From assembly GCF_001611675.1 (NCBI RefSeq), contig NZ_CP014766.1, positions 2,356,001 to 2,420,000 on the forward strand: DNA of 64,000 nucleotides, in the 5' to 3' direction. The first letter of the stretch is position 1. Every line of letters starts with the position of its first letter. Made by a program: the position numbers and the translations under genes. This DNA comes from Pontibacter akesuensis (lineage in GTDB: Bacteria > Bacteroidota > Bacteroidia > Cytophagales > Hymenobacteraceae). This document shows positions 42,827 to 51,926 of the stretch, piece by piece. A model generated the notes under the pieces. That model ran no database searches. It saw only the letters and a list, made by a program, of their open reading frames with translations, and was not told the origin of the DNA.

Positions 42827-43983
42827 CATTTGGCGGTAAGCGGCCGCACGGTAAGCAAACCCAGCAGCGGGCCTACGGCAATCGGAACAAAAAGCCACGG
42901 CAGCGGGAGCACCGTAGCCAGGAAGCCTGTTAGCTGAATGCTTATGATGGTGATGGCAAAACCAATGGAGGTGACAACCGTGAGGGCCGTGCCCACTAAC
43001 TCCGGAGGAGCCATGCGTGCCGTAAGCGCGGAGAACTGTGGCGAATCGCCGGCCACCACCACACCCCAAAATACCAGGAAGGGCAGGAGCAGCGAAGGTG
43101 CCTGAAACACCCAAACGCTAAGCACGCAGCACACCCCTGAAAGCAGCAACTGCGCAAACGCTACCCAGCCGCTGCCCCAGCGCTGCGAAAGATATCCGCC
43201 GCCGATACAGCCAACTGCCCCAGCGGCGATGACTGAAAAGGTCATAAGGGCTAACCGGCTCGGTTGCCAGCCCGGGAAAGCGAAGGCAAGTATAACCGGC
43301 ACAAAAGCCCAAAACGTATAGAGTTCCCACATGTGCCCGAAGTACCCGAAAGCCGCCGCTCGAAACTCCCGCGCCTTGAAAACCCGTAGCATGTTGCCCA
43401 CCTCAAACTTAGCGCCTTTTGACAAGTAAGGGCCGTCTGGCACGAGCAGGTACATCAGCACGCCGCCCACAGCGGCCAGTATACTTACTGCCAGCAAAGT
43501 AGTTTGCCAAGGAAGCGCCGCTCCCAAGCCGCGCAGCAAGTATGGAAAAGCCGTGCCTAGCACCAACGCACCCACCAGGTAACCGATGGCCTTGCCCAGC
43601 TTGCCGCTGTACCAACTGGCCGCTATTTTCATGCCCGCTGGGTAAATGCCCGCCAGCAGAAAACCTGTGGCACCCCGCAGAAGCAGCACGCCGGTTATAC
43701 TTGTAGCTGTATACAGCACCAGCACATTTGCCAGGGCGCCGAACAATGCGCAACCTAAAAACAGCTTGCGCGGCGACACACGATCAGCCAGCGAAAAGAA
43801 GGCAAAGCAAAGGGTGCCAAGTATAAATCCAAACTGCACCGCCGAAGTAAGCAGCCCCAACGCCTCCTCCTGCAAGCCTAGTGATGCCTGTAATTCAGGC
43901 AGCACCGCATTCCCGGCAAACCACAGCGAAGTACCCGCAAACTGCGAAAAGACAATGGTCGGCAGAATTCGCGATGAAGGCAT
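42826..43983 (-). CDS. MFS transporter
   Basis: This 385-residue membrane protein has about twelve hydrophobic segments in two halves, with the MFS loop-2/3 motif DRVSPRKLFLGC. The start PTIVFSQFAGTSLWFAGNAVLPELQ resembles drug or nitrate-type MFS proteins, but the substrate is unknown. It is convergent with the lipocalin-like gene through the hairpin at 42796. Confidence 0.88.
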   Translation of the reverse strand: MPSSRILPTIVFSQFAGTSLWFAGNAVLPELQASLGLQEEALGLLTSAVQFGFILGTLCFAFFSLADRVSPRKLFLGCALFGALANVLVLYTATSITGVLLLRGATGFLLAGIYPAGMKIAASWYSGKLGKAIGYLVGALVLGTAFPYLLRGLGAALPWQTTLLAVSILAAVGGVLMYLLVPDGPYLSKGAKFEVGNMLRVFKAREFRAAAFGYFGHMWELYTFWAFVPVILAFAFPGWQPSRLALMTFSVIAAGAVGCIGGGYLSQRWGSGWVAFAQLLLSGVCCVLSVWVFQAPSLLLPFLVFWGVVVAGDSPQFSALTARMAPPELVGTALTVVTSIGFAITIISIQLTGFLATVLPLPWLFVPIAVGPLLGLLTVRPLTAK

Positions 43984-44004
43984 AGGGCGCGTTAGAAAGT
44001 GTGG

Positions 44005-44085
44005 GAGTTAGAAAGTTAGAGAGTTTAGAAGTTAGGAGGTGAAGGAATGACTTTCTAACCTTCTAGCTTCTAAACTTTCTAACTC
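44005..44085. repeat. Inverted repeat of the GAGTTAGAAAGTT type
   Basis: GAGTTAGAAAGTT at 44005 and AACTTTCTAACTC at 44073 pair perfectly, with further imperfect pairing (AGTTTAGAAG with CTTCTAAACT). The right arm covers the stop codon of the hydrolase. Confidence 0.65.
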
Positions 44086-44854
44086 AAAAGATCGTTTCGG
44101 CGAATTTCTGAAGGGCCAGGCGGGTTTCATGGGTGCGTTCAAACATGGCCATGTGGCCAGTTTTCTCCAGGAAGTTTACCATGCTGTTGCCCGGCAGGTG
44201 GCATTGCTCCAGCGCTTTGTCCAGCGGCACGGCTCCGTCTTCTTTGCCGAAAACAAATAGTACCGGACATTTCAGTTGCTGCAGTACTTCAGTGCGATCA
44301 GCGCGATCGCGCATGGCGGCCATGGCTCCTGTTACGCTTTCTTTAGGAGTAGCGCGGCCAATTTCCTTCATCATCTCGATTTTCGGAGCCAGCCGCTCGC
44401 GGTTTTCGCGGTAAAAGAGCGGCTCCACGAAAGGGTTAATGAAGTTGGCCACGCCATGGCGCTCCACATAATCGATGCTCTTGCTGCGCTGTTCCTTTTT
44501 CTCGTCGGTATCAGGCAGAGCAGAGGACTGGAAAAGACAAAGACCCTTGAGCAGGTGGCCATACTTCTCCGCAAAAGCCATGCTCACGTATCCGCCCATC
44601 GAGTGCCCCACCAGTAAAAACCGCCGCACGTTTAACGCCTCCAGCTGCTGCTTCACATAGTCGGCCATACTTTCCATGTTGTAGCTGCTGATGTTTTCGA
44701 TGTTCTCGCCAAAGCCTGGCAGGTCCAGCGTGATGATGCGGAATTGCTGCTGCAGCGGCTGCACAAACTCCGCCCATACTTGCTTGCTCTCGCAGAAGCC
44801 ATGCAGAAAAACCAGAACATCGCCGGAGCCGGCATCGGTGTGGGTATTGGCCAT
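44084..44854 (-). CDS. Alpha/beta hydrolase
   Basis: This 256-residue protein has the alpha/beta hydrolase fold. The oxyanion-side HGFCESKQVW is near the N-terminus, the nucleophile elbow is GHSMGGY, and a late Asp (FGKEDGAVP) and His (KTGHMAMFE) complete the triad. No signal peptide is seen, so it acts in the cytosol. The substrate is unknown. Confidence 0.92.
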   Translation of the reverse strand: MANTHTDAGSGDVLVFLHGFCESKQVWAEFVQPLQQQFRIITLDLPGFGENIENISSYNMESMADYVKQQLEALNVRRFLLVGHSMGGYVSMAFAEKYGHLLKGLCLFQSSALPDTDEKKEQRSKSIDYVERHGVANFINPFVEPLFYRENRERLAPKIEMMKEIGRATPKESVTGAMAAMRDRADRTEVLQQLKCPVLFVFGKEDGAVPLDKALEQCHLPGNSMVNFLEKTGHMAMFERTHETRLALQKFAETIF

Positions 44855-45013
44855 AATGAGATATTAGATACTAGACCTCTCTTGTATGAGTCAAGATTAA
44901 CATGACGAAGTTAGCAGTTTATACTTCTAATTTCAGGCGCAGATTGTGGTTTTGTAGGTTTAGAAGTTGTAAAATTGATCTTCAAAGCTAATCCTGCCAA
45001 TCTTAGTAATTCT

Positions 45014-45033
45014 GTAAATCCTGATTCAGACAA
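45014..45033. repeat. Dispersed 20-bp repeat, copy 2
   Basis: GTAAATCCTGATTCAGACAA, identical to 34012-34031. Confidence 0.7.
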
Positions 45034-45038
45034 AATAG

Positions 45039-45072
45039 AAAGGCCTCGCAAGATTATACTTGCAAGGCCTTT
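45039..45072 (-). terminator. Terminator after dxs
   Basis: AAAGGCCTCGCAAG and CTTGCAAGGCCTTT form a stem with one mismatch, followed by T on the minus strand. The loop contains the TATACTT heptamer. Confidence 0.75.
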
Positions 45073-45103
45073 TATCTAAAGTCTACTAGCTAGCGTCTAA
45101 TGT

Positions 45104-47020
45104 CTATACTTTCACTGCTACGCCAACAAGCTCCCGCACGGTGTTTTCGATGTCGATCGGGGCGAAACCGGCTTCGTGCTGCAGCTCCAGCTGTGAGCCG
45201 TGCTCAAAGATGGCATCCGGAATACCAAGTCGCTTCACTTGGGATGTATAGCCGTTATCGACCATGAACTCCAGTACTGCGCTTCCGAAACCACCCTGCA
45301 GGCAGCCATCCTCCACGGTTACCACCTTCTCATACTTGCTGAAGATGTGGTGCAGCAGCTCTGCATCGAGCGGCTTGGCGTAGCGCATGTCGTAATGGCC
45401 TGGGGTGATGCCGTCAAGTGCCAGCTTCTGGCAAACATCCACTGCGTAGTTTCCGATGTGGCCGAATGTTAGGATGGCAACTTCCTCTCCTTCCTGAATG
45501 GTGCGGCCTTTTCCTACCTGCTGCAGCTCCAGCGGCGTGCGCCATTTGGGCATCACACCTTCGCCACGCGGGTAGCGAATCGTGAACGGACCCATATCCT
45601 CCTGAGAGGCAGTGTACATCATGTTGCGCAGCTCCTGCTCGTTCATCGGGGCGGCTACCACCATGTTCGGGATGCAGCGCATGTAAGCAATATCGTAAGC
45701 GCCATGGTGCGTTGGGCCGTCGGCACCGGCAAAACCGGCTCTGTCGAGGCAAAACACCACGTTCAGGTTCTGGAGACAGACATCGTGCACCACCTGGTCG
45801 TAGCCACGTTGCATAAAGGTGCTGTAGATGTTGCAGAACGGCACCAGTCCCTGCGTGGCCAAACCGGCAGAGAAGGTAACAGCGTGCTGCTCAGCAATGC
45901 CCACGTCAAACGCACGCTCCGGCATGGCCGCCATCATAATATTTAGCGAGCAGCCGGATGGCATGGCAGGCGTTACGCCCATCACTTTCGGGTTTTGCTC
46001 GGCCAGTTCCACCATGGTATGGCCAAACACATCCTGGTACTTCGGAGGCTGTGGCGTATCGTGGTGCTTTTTGTAGATCTCGCCGGTGATCTTGTCAAAC
46101 AGGCCGGGCGCATGCCACTTGGTCTGGTCTTTCTCGGCCAGGGCAAAGCCTTTTCCTTTGGTGGTAAGGCAATGCAGGATTTTCGGACCTGGAATATGCT
46201 TCAGGTCCTCCATCACGGAGATCAGGTGGTTGATATCGTGGCCGTCAATCGGGCCGAAGTAGCGGAAGTTAAGCCCCTCGAACAGGTTGCTCTGCTTGAG
46301 GAGCGTAGCTTTGATGCCGCTTTCTATCTTGGAAACGATCTGGCGTGGGTCCGGACCAAACTTGCTGATCTTGCCCAGGATGTTCCAGATCTCATCGCGC
46401 ATTTTGTTGTAGGTGCGCGAGGTGGTGATGTCGGTGAGGTATTCTTTCAGCGCGCCCACGTTCGGGTCGATGCTCATGCAATTATCGTTGAGCACCACCA
46501 GCAGGTTTGCGTTGGCTACGCCGGCGTGGTTCATGGCCTCAAACGCCATACCGCCCGTCATGGCACCGTCGCCAATCACAGCAATGTGCTGTCGGTCGTC
46601 CTCACCTTTATACTTGGAGGCTACCGCCATACCCAACGCCGCTGAAATGGAGGTGCTGGAGTGGCCTACGCCAAAGGTGTCAAATTCACTTTCTTTGCGC
46701 TTGGGAAAGCCCGAGATGCCGCCGTGCTTGCGGTTCGTATGGAAATTATCGCGGCGGCCCGTCAAAATCTTGTGTCCGTAAGCCTGGTGCCCCACATCCC
46801 ATACCAACTGGTCGTAAGGCGTGTTGAACACGTAGTGCAGCGCCGTTGTGAGCTCCACCACGCCAAGACTGGCGCCAAAATGGCCACCATGAATCGAAAC
46901 GACATCAATAATGAATTGCCTTAACTCCTGGCTCACTTGCAGCATCTGCTCCGGCTTCAGCTTCCGCAGGTCGGCAGGTGAGTTTATGGAAGCAAGCAGC
47001 TCTCCGGGTTTGTTGATCAT
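45104..47020 (-). CDS. dxs: 1-Deoxy-D-xylulose-5-phosphate synthase
   Basis: Dxs joins pyruvate and glyceraldehyde-3-phosphate with thiamine diphosphate, the first step of the MEP isoprenoid pathway. The cofactor motif GDGAMTGGMAFEAMN...LLVVLNDN is present, with the HH/His residues in VSIHGGHFGASLG and the transketolase pyrimidine domain DRAGFAGADGPTHHGAYD. The frame extends to 47134, but ATG at 47020 (MINKPGELLASINSPADL) gives the standard 638 residues. It ends at a hairpin. Confidence 0.97.
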   Translation of the reverse strand: MINKPGELLASINSPADLRKLKPEQMLQVSQELRQFIIDVVSIHGGHFGASLGVVELTTALHYVFNTPYDQLVWDVGHQAYGHKILTGRRDNFHTNRKHGGISGFPKRKESEFDTFGVGHSSTSISAALGMAVASKYKGEDDRQHIAVIGDGAMTGGMAFEAMNHAGVANANLLVVLNDNCMSIDPNVGALKEYLTDITTSRTYNKMRDEIWNILGKISKFGPDPRQIVSKIESGIKATLLKQSNLFEGLNFRYFGPIDGHDINHLISVMEDLKHIPGPKILHCLTTKGKGFALAEKDQTKWHAPGLFDKITGEIYKKHHDTPQPPKYQDVFGHTMVELAEQNPKVMGVTPAMPSGCSLNIMMAAMPERAFDVGIAEQHAVTFSAGLATQGLVPFCNIYSTFMQRGYDQVVHDVCLQNLNVVFCLDRAGFAGADGPTHHGAYDIAYMRCIPNMVVAAPMNEQELRNMMYTASQEDMGPFTIRYPRGEGVMPKWRTPLELQQVGKGRTIQEGEEVAILTFGHIGNYAVDVCQKLALDGITPGHYDMRYAKPLDAELLHHIFSKYEKVVTVEDGCLQGGFGSAVLEFMVDNGYTSQVKRLGIPDAIFEHGSQLELQHEAGFAPIDIENTVRELVGVAVKV

Positions 47021-47388
47021 AGGATTGTCCTTATAGACCTCTAACAAAAAGTTTTGGCGAAAGTTTACAACGCGCGCATTGTAGCCTATCAGCCAAAAGG
47101 TAAAGTTACTAAAATATAAAACACAAGCCGCCACCCGTTTAAGTCAAATTGCGCACCAACGCATAATAGCAACTAAAACCACCTAAAGATCAGGTGGCTA
47201 CGGGAAACTTGTGGCGCTGTGGGGGCAGCCAGGCAATATATGTTTTGCTGTATACCTGTGCTGTGGCAAATGGTTGTGAACTATGGCGGTGCCGGTTTGG
47301 GTTGAGGGGGAGCGGGCTGTGTTCCAATCCGCTAAAAATGCTTATTTTTGTTTTCCGCGCAGCCACACGCGCCCTTAATTTTTAAAAG
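47021..47388. other. Divergent gap between dxs and scpA
   Basis: No gene is visible in these 368 bases. The scpA side has a -7 candidate; the dxs side has TACCTTTT near 47095-47102 as a weak one. Confidence 0.6.
47343..47350 (+). promoter_or_regulatory. Candidate -7 element for scpA
   Basis: TATTTTTG, a full match to TAnnTTTG, about 39 bases before the GTG start. Confidence 0.5.
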
Positions 47389-48159
47389 GTGAGTTTCGAG
47401 ATTAGATTACCGCTGTTTGAAGGTCCGTTCGACCTGCTGCTCTTCTTTATTGAGCGTGATGAGTTGGAGATTCATGACATTCCGATCTTCCAGATCACGA
47501 ATGAGTTTATGGGCTACCTGAAGGAGTTGGAGCAGCTGAACATTGAGGTAGCCAGCGACTTTATACTTACCGCGGCCACCCTGATGCGCATCAAGGCGAA
47601 AATGCTGCTGCCGCGCGCCGAGAAGGATGAGGAAGGCAACGAGATAGACCCGCGCGAGGAACTGGTGCAGCACCTGCTGGAGTACAAGAAGTATAAAAGC
47701 GCCACCCCGGATCTGTCGGAGATGGAGGATGCGCGCCTGGCTCAGGAGAATCGCGGCAACATTCATCAGGAGCTGCAGCAGATTGCCAACGCTAATCACT
47801 TTGAGTACGAGCTGCAGGATTTAAGCCTGTACAAGATCATGCGCGTGTTCGAGAAAGTGATGACCCGCTACGAGGAGGAGCAGAACAGGCCTAAGCATAC
47901 CGTTATCCAGTTTCCGTACACGGTGGAGGAGCAGCGCGACATTATCCTGAAAATGGTGCAGGAGCGCAACCACCTGTCTTTTGTGAAGCTAGTGGAGGAG
48001 TACCCGGACAAGATCGGGATGATCTTCAACTTCCTGGCCATCCTCGACATGCTGCAACTCAACCTGATCAGCATTGAGGTAGGCGAGGGTTTCAACGACT
48101 TTGTGATTATGGAGGCGCAGGGCCAGGCCACGCAGGTAATGCAACTGCTGGCGGAATAG
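47389..48159 (+). CDS. scpA: Segregation and condensation protein ScpA
   Basis: ScpA is the kleisin that bridges SMC heads in chromosome condensation. The N-terminal IRLPLFEGPFDLLLFFIERDELEIHDIPI and the C-terminal winged-helix part are typical. The 256-residue length is normal. The start is GTG at 47389, preceded by AAAAG. ScpB is not adjacent, unlike in many Firmicutes. Confidence 0.93.
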   Translation: MSFEIRLPLFEGPFDLLLFFIERDELEIHDIPIFQITNEFMGYLKELEQLNIEVASDFILTAATLMRIKAKMLLPRAEKDEEGNEIDPREELVQHLLEYKKYKSATPDLSEMEDARLAQENRGNIHQELQQIANANHFEYELQDLSLYKIMRVFEKVMTRYEEEQNRPKHTVIQFPYTVEEQRDIILKMVQERNHLSFVKLVEEYPDKIGMIFNFLAILDMLQLNLISIEVGEGFNDFVIMEAQGQATQVMQLLAE

Positions 48160-48325
48160 CCCGTTTCAAGGGGAAAGCAGGTGTTTTGAATGCCTTCCCG
48201 AATAAGTGCGCACAAGTATAAATTCAATTTTCAGCGGAAAGAATGGGTTTTTGATGTGCGCTTGATAGCTTTACGTGTTTGCCAGGCGCATTGAACCAGC
48301 GCCCGGGCAAACTTCGCCCCACTAC

Positions 48326-49387
48326 ATGGACCAGAACAAAAAAACCATACTTAAAAGCTTCAGCCCGGTTAAGGTCTTGATACCCGTTTTCCTGGGTTTG
48401 GCGGCTACCGCGTGGCTTTTTATCAAGGATGATAAAGTAAGTGAGTTGAAGGGGTTGGCGCAGGCCAACATCTGGTGGCTGGTGGCCGCGCTGGCGGTGC
48501 TGGTGGTGCGCGATTTCGGCTACATGTTCCGTATCCGGCACCTGACTGACAAGTTCCTTACCTGGCGCAACAGCCTGGACGTGATTATGCTCTGGGAGTT
48601 CGCCTCGGCCGTGACCCCCTCTGTGGTGGGTGGCACCACCGTGGCCACCATCATCCTGAACAAAGAGGGTATTCCGCTGGGCAAATCACTGGCGTACGTC
48701 ATGCTGACAGCGGTGCTGGACAACATGTTCTTCATCGTTGCCGCGCCCATCGCCTTGCTGGTGTCGCAGGGGGAGGTGTTTCCTACCTTCAACCTTGATC
48801 CCTCGGATGTAGCCAAGCTGAAATCTGCCTTCTACATCAGCTACGGCCTGATTGCGGTGTATACTTTCCTGATGATTTACGCGCTTTTCGTGAAGCCGCG
48901 GGCGTTTAAGTGGCTGTTGCTGCGGGCTACTTCCATCGGGTTTTTGCGCAAGTGGCGCGTTAACGCGTTTCAGCATGGCAACGAGATTATGTGGGCCTCG
49001 CAACAGTTGAAGGGCAAGGACACGGCCTACTGGACCAAAGCCATCGTCTCTACCGTTTTTGTGTGGAGCGCGCGCTATTTCCTGCTAAACTGCCTGATTG
49101 CCGCCTTCGTGGATGTTGATTTCAGCGAACACCTGCTCATCATTTCCCGCAACCTCATTTTCTGGATCGTGATGCTGATTGCCATTACGCCGGGCGGAGC
49201 CGGAATTGTGGAGATGGCCTTTCCGAGTTTCTTTGGCTTGTTCCTGGGCGGTTTCAGTAGCGTGGTGGTGGTGCTGTATCGCCTGATCACCTACTATCCA
49301 TACTTAATCCTGGGTTCTGTGTTCCTGCCGAAGTGGATTTCTAAAGTGTTTGGACGCCAGCAGCAGGAGAGCGAGGTAAACGTATAA
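48326..49387 (+). CDS. Flippase-like membrane protein (LPG synthase TM family)
   Basis: This 353-residue protein has about eight hydrophobic segments and resembles the lysylphosphatidylglycerol synthase transmembrane region (UPF0104), members of which act as lipid flippases. The AITPGGAGIVEMAFPSFFGLF signature is present. The frame begins at a GTG 48275, but ATG at 48326 (MDQNKKTILK) is the natural start. The lipid handled is unknown. Confidence 0.85.
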   Translation: MDQNKKTILKSFSPVKVLIPVFLGLAATAWLFIKDDKVSELKGLAQANIWWLVAALAVLVVRDFGYMFRIRHLTDKFLTWRNSLDVIMLWEFASAVTPSVVGGTTVATIILNKEGIPLGKSLAYVMLTAVLDNMFFIVAAPIALLVSQGEVFPTFNLDPSDVAKLKSAFYISYGLIAVYTFLMIYALFVKPRAFKWLLLRATSIGFLRKWRVNAFQHGNEIMWASQQLKGKDTAYWTKAIVSTVFVWSARYFLLNCLIAAFVDVDFSEHLLIISRNLIFWIVMLIAITPGGAGIVEMAFPSFFGLFLGGFSSVVVVLYRLITYYPYLILGSVFLPKWISKVFGRQQQESEVNV

Positions 49388-49410
49388 ATAAGATTCTAAA
49401 GCGTAAGTAT

Positions 49411-49454
49411 AAACAGGGAAGCCGCACCAAATATTTGATGCGGCTTCCCTGTTT
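49411..49454. terminator. Two-way hairpin terminator
   Basis: A 16-base arm beginning AAACAGGGAAGCC is exactly complementary to 49439-49454, ending in T. It serves the convergent genes on either side. Confidence 0.85.
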
Positions 49455-49474
49455 TAGAGCTAGCAAGTATAAAC

Positions 49475-49903
49475 TTAGATTTTGTAAGCCTGGCGTGCCA
49501 GCAGTTTCCATTGGCCCTGCTGCTTTTGCCACACGAGCATTACACCTAACTTTACCGTGCCCGGCTTGCCGCTGTCGTTTGTTTCGGCAGAAAGCTTGTG
49601 GCGCACAATGGCTGTTTTGCCCGCTACTTTCACCGTTTGCTCGGTCAGGTCCATGGTTACAAAATCAGACTTGCCGCTGGTGAGGGAGGAGACGAAGGCA
49701 GCCTTATCCTCAATGTTGCCACTGGAGTGGCCGTAGCTAAGTTCGTTTGCCGTGATGGCTTCGAGTGCCTGCTGGTTACCGTCTACCATGGCGGTTTTTA
49801 GTTTGTCAACGGCGGCGGCTACTTCAGTTTCAGCCTTTGACTGGGCGTTGGAAGAAAGGGCAAACGTAAGGCAAAGCGTGAGCAGGTAAAGGGTCTTTTT
49901 CAT
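49475..49903 (-). CDS. NTF2-like (DUF4440) secreted protein
   Basis: This 142-residue protein has a signal peptide (MKKTLYLLTLCLTFALSSNAQ, cleaved after about residue 20) and a single NTF2-like cone fold (EVAAAVDKLKTAMVDGNQQALEAI...LSYGHSSGNIEDKAAFVSSLTSGKSDF, with a C-terminal sheet VWQKQQGQWKLLARQAYKI). Such proteins are often putative ketosteroid-isomerase-like or binding domains in the periplasm. No partner is evident. The 510-residue frame reaching to 51007 includes antisense sequence of the next gene; only the part after the ATG at 49903 is real. Confidence 0.85.
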   Translation of the reverse strand: MKKTLYLLTLCLTFALSSNAQSKAETEVAAAVDKLKTAMVDGNQQALEAITANELSYGHSSGNIEDKAAFVSSLTSGKSDFVTMDLTEQTVKVAGKTAIVRHKLSAETNDSGKPGTVKLGVMLVWQKQQGQWKLLARQAYKI

Positions 49904-50032
49904 GTAATCGTTGTTATTAGTGTAGATAAAGAAGCGCTCTGTAAAATCAACTAAAGGCTTTATACTTGACCAATATAAAACTTTTGTCTGGAACGGGAGC
50001 CAAACAGGCAGGTTCAAAAGCAGAAACAGAAC

Positions 50033-51175
50033 ATGAAAGTAAGTATCGTAGGAGGAGGCATCGGGGGATTGTGTACGGCAATTGCGCTGCAGCAAATTGG
50101 TGTGGACGTAAAAGTATACGAAAGCGCGCCTGAGCTCAAACCGGTTGGGGCAGGCGTGGGGCTTGCGGCAAACGCCATTCAAGGCCTGCAGCGCCTGGGG
50201 GTGGCCGATGCGGTGGTAGCGCGTGGGAAGCAGTTGGAGGCGCTGGTGATTTTCGATGAGAACGGGAACGTGATCAGCAACATGGATACGCGCCCGCTGA
50301 GCAGCAAGTATGGCATCAACAATTTTGTGATCCACCGGGCCGATTTGCATGAGGTACTGCAGCAGCGCCTGCAGCCTGGTACCCTGGTGCTGGGCAAGCG
50401 TGCCGCCAGTATAAAGCAGCAGGAAAAGCAGGTGGAGATAAAGTTTGAAGATGGCACACAGGCCGCCGCAGACCTGCTTATTGCCGCCGATGGCATCAAC
50501 TCGGCTATACGCCAGCAGTTGCTGCCCCACAGCCAACCACGCTACGCGGGCTATACGTGCTGGCGCGGCGTGGTGGAAAATCCCGGCGTAGAAATCAACC
50601 AAATGATCTCGGCGGAAACCTGGGCACCGCAGGGGCGCGTGGGAATTGCCCCGCTGCAGGGCAACGGCATCTACTGGTACGCCTGCATCAACGCCCCGCA
50701 AAACAGCGACAAGATGCGGCAAATGACACCCGCTGCGCTTGCCGCACACTTTTCTGACTTGCCGGCAGCCGTACCCGCAATCATTGGTGCCACGCCGCCC
50801 ACACAACTTATCTGGAACGACATTGCTGATCTGAAGCCGCTGAAGCAGTTTGCCTACGGTCGTGTGCTCCTGCTGGGCGATGCGGCCCATGCTACCTCGC
50901 CTAACATGGGGCAGGGCGCCTGCCAGGCCATAGAGGATGCGGTGGTACTGGGGCAGTGCCTGCAGCAGGCGGCAAGTATAAAAGCCGCCCTGGCGAAATA
51001 TGAACAACGGCGGTTAGCCCGCACTGCTAAAGTTATCCGCCTGTCGCGCTTGCTCGGGGCAGTATCTCAGTGGCAGCACCCGATGCTGCGTGGCTCCCGA
51101 AATGCAGCTTTCCGGTTGATGCCCGCCTTCGTGACACAGAGCCAGATGGAGTGGCTCTACCAGGTTGATTTTTAG
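50033..51175 (+). CDS. FAD-dependent monooxygenase (PHBH-like)
   Basis: This 380-residue flavoprotein has the dinucleotide loop GGGIGGL at residues 7-13 and the FAD motif GDAAHATSPNMGQGACQAIEDAVVL. It belongs to the PHBH-type aromatic hydroxylase group. The substrate is unknown. It stands alone between the NTF2-like gene and a lipoprotein gene. Confidence 0.92.
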   Translation: MKVSIVGGGIGGLCTAIALQQIGVDVKVYESAPELKPVGAGVGLAANAIQGLQRLGVADAVVARGKQLEALVIFDENGNVISNMDTRPLSSKYGINNFVIHRADLHEVLQQRLQPGTLVLGKRAASIKQQEKQVEIKFEDGTQAAADLLIAADGINSAIRQQLLPHSQPRYAGYTCWRGVVENPGVEINQMISAETWAPQGRVGIAPLQGNGIYWYACINAPQNSDKMRQMTPAALAAHFSDLPAAVPAIIGATPPTQLIWNDIADLKPLKQFAYGRVLLLGDAAHATSPNMGQGACQAIEDAVVLGQCLQQAASIKAALAKYEQRRLARTAKVIRLSRLLGAVSQWQHPMLRGSRNAAFRLMPAFVTQSQMEWLYQVDF

Positions 51176-51353
51176 CGGAAGGCGAACTTATACTCTCTGA
51201 GGTGTTGCCAGCTTAACTTTTCTCATTTAACCAGTGTAATTTTAAACCATGTTGTATTGCTGCTTCAGGCAAGGGTGGTATGGTTTATGCGGGAAAGAGA
51301 TGTATCTTTAATAGCAATCCTTTAAACCTGTGCCGACCGGAAGAATCAATCTT

Positions 51354-51869
51354 ATGATGAGAAACCTACTACTGTTTGTAACTGCTTTATTTATACTTAG
51401 CTGCTCCGACAGCAACTCCAATCTCGAGGAAAAACTAACCACTGCCATTACGGAAGGCGAAGTGGGGCCGGAAGGTTACAAGATTATCCAGATGACTGAG
51501 CTCACCGATTTTGAGTGGGACAGAATGTATTACTTTCAGGCTTCTGAAGACAAAAAAGAGATCAGCGCTGCCATTGGTTTTAAATGGGACGGTACTACGG
51601 TACCAGAGCTCAGCCGCCGGCTGCTGTTTGTAAAAGACCAGGAGGTGGTATCGTTTGTGGATTTCAACTACAACGATTTCCCGCTGTTCGTGTATGGCTG
51701 CGAAGACGACAAATGGGTGTACCCCAACAGCCGCAGCCAGTTCGCCAGCTTTAAGTACTGCGACGGCGATCGCGAAATATACACGTTCATCCCCGTGAAA
51801 TGCATCGATAATATAAAGGAATTAATGGCCTATGACTGCCCGGCAGAAGGGGCAGTAGCAGCAAAATAA
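51354..51869 (+). CDS. Hypothetical lipoprotein
   Basis: This lipoprotein has lipid on Cys17 (LSCSDSNS) and an otherwise soluble 150-residue domain rich in aromatic and acidic residues with two later Cys (YGCEDDKWVY and FKYCDGD) that could pair. The frame extends to a GTG-like start at 51330, but two ATG codons at 51354 and 51357 give a proper lipoprotein signal. The family is not recognised. Confidence 0.7.
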   Translation: MMRNLLLFVTALFILSCSDSNSNLEEKLTTAITEGEVGPEGYKIIQMTELTDFEWDRMYYFQASEDKKEISAAIGFKWDGTTVPELSRRLLFVKDQEVVSFVDFNYNDFPLFVYGCEDDKWVYPNSRSQFASFKYCDGDREIYTFIPVKCIDNIKELMAYDCPAEGAVAAK

Positions 51870-51898
51870 GAAAAGCCGGTTCATCACCGGCTTTTCTT
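51868..51898. terminator. Two-way terminator
   Basis: AAGAAAAGCCGGT and ACCGGCTTTTCTT form a 13-pair stem, serving the convergent genes on both sides. Confidence 0.9.
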
Positions 51899-51926
51899 AT
51901 TTTATGAGTTGTTTAGCGCTTACGCC

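Larger units (their letters stand above)
44855..45103. repeat. Short-repeat gap before dxs terminator
   Basis: The gap holds ATATTAGATACTAGACCTC, the 20-bp repeat copy 2 (45014-45033) and GCTAGCGTCTAATGTCTA. The last is related to CTAGCGTCTAATATCTA at 16.59 kb. No gene is visible. Confidence 0.55.

Noticed and set aside
49904..51007. Upstream extension making a 510-residue minus-strand protein
   Set aside because: The extension is antisense to the FAD monooxygenase at 50033-51175. The real gene starts at the ATG at 49903, which gives a proper signal peptide.
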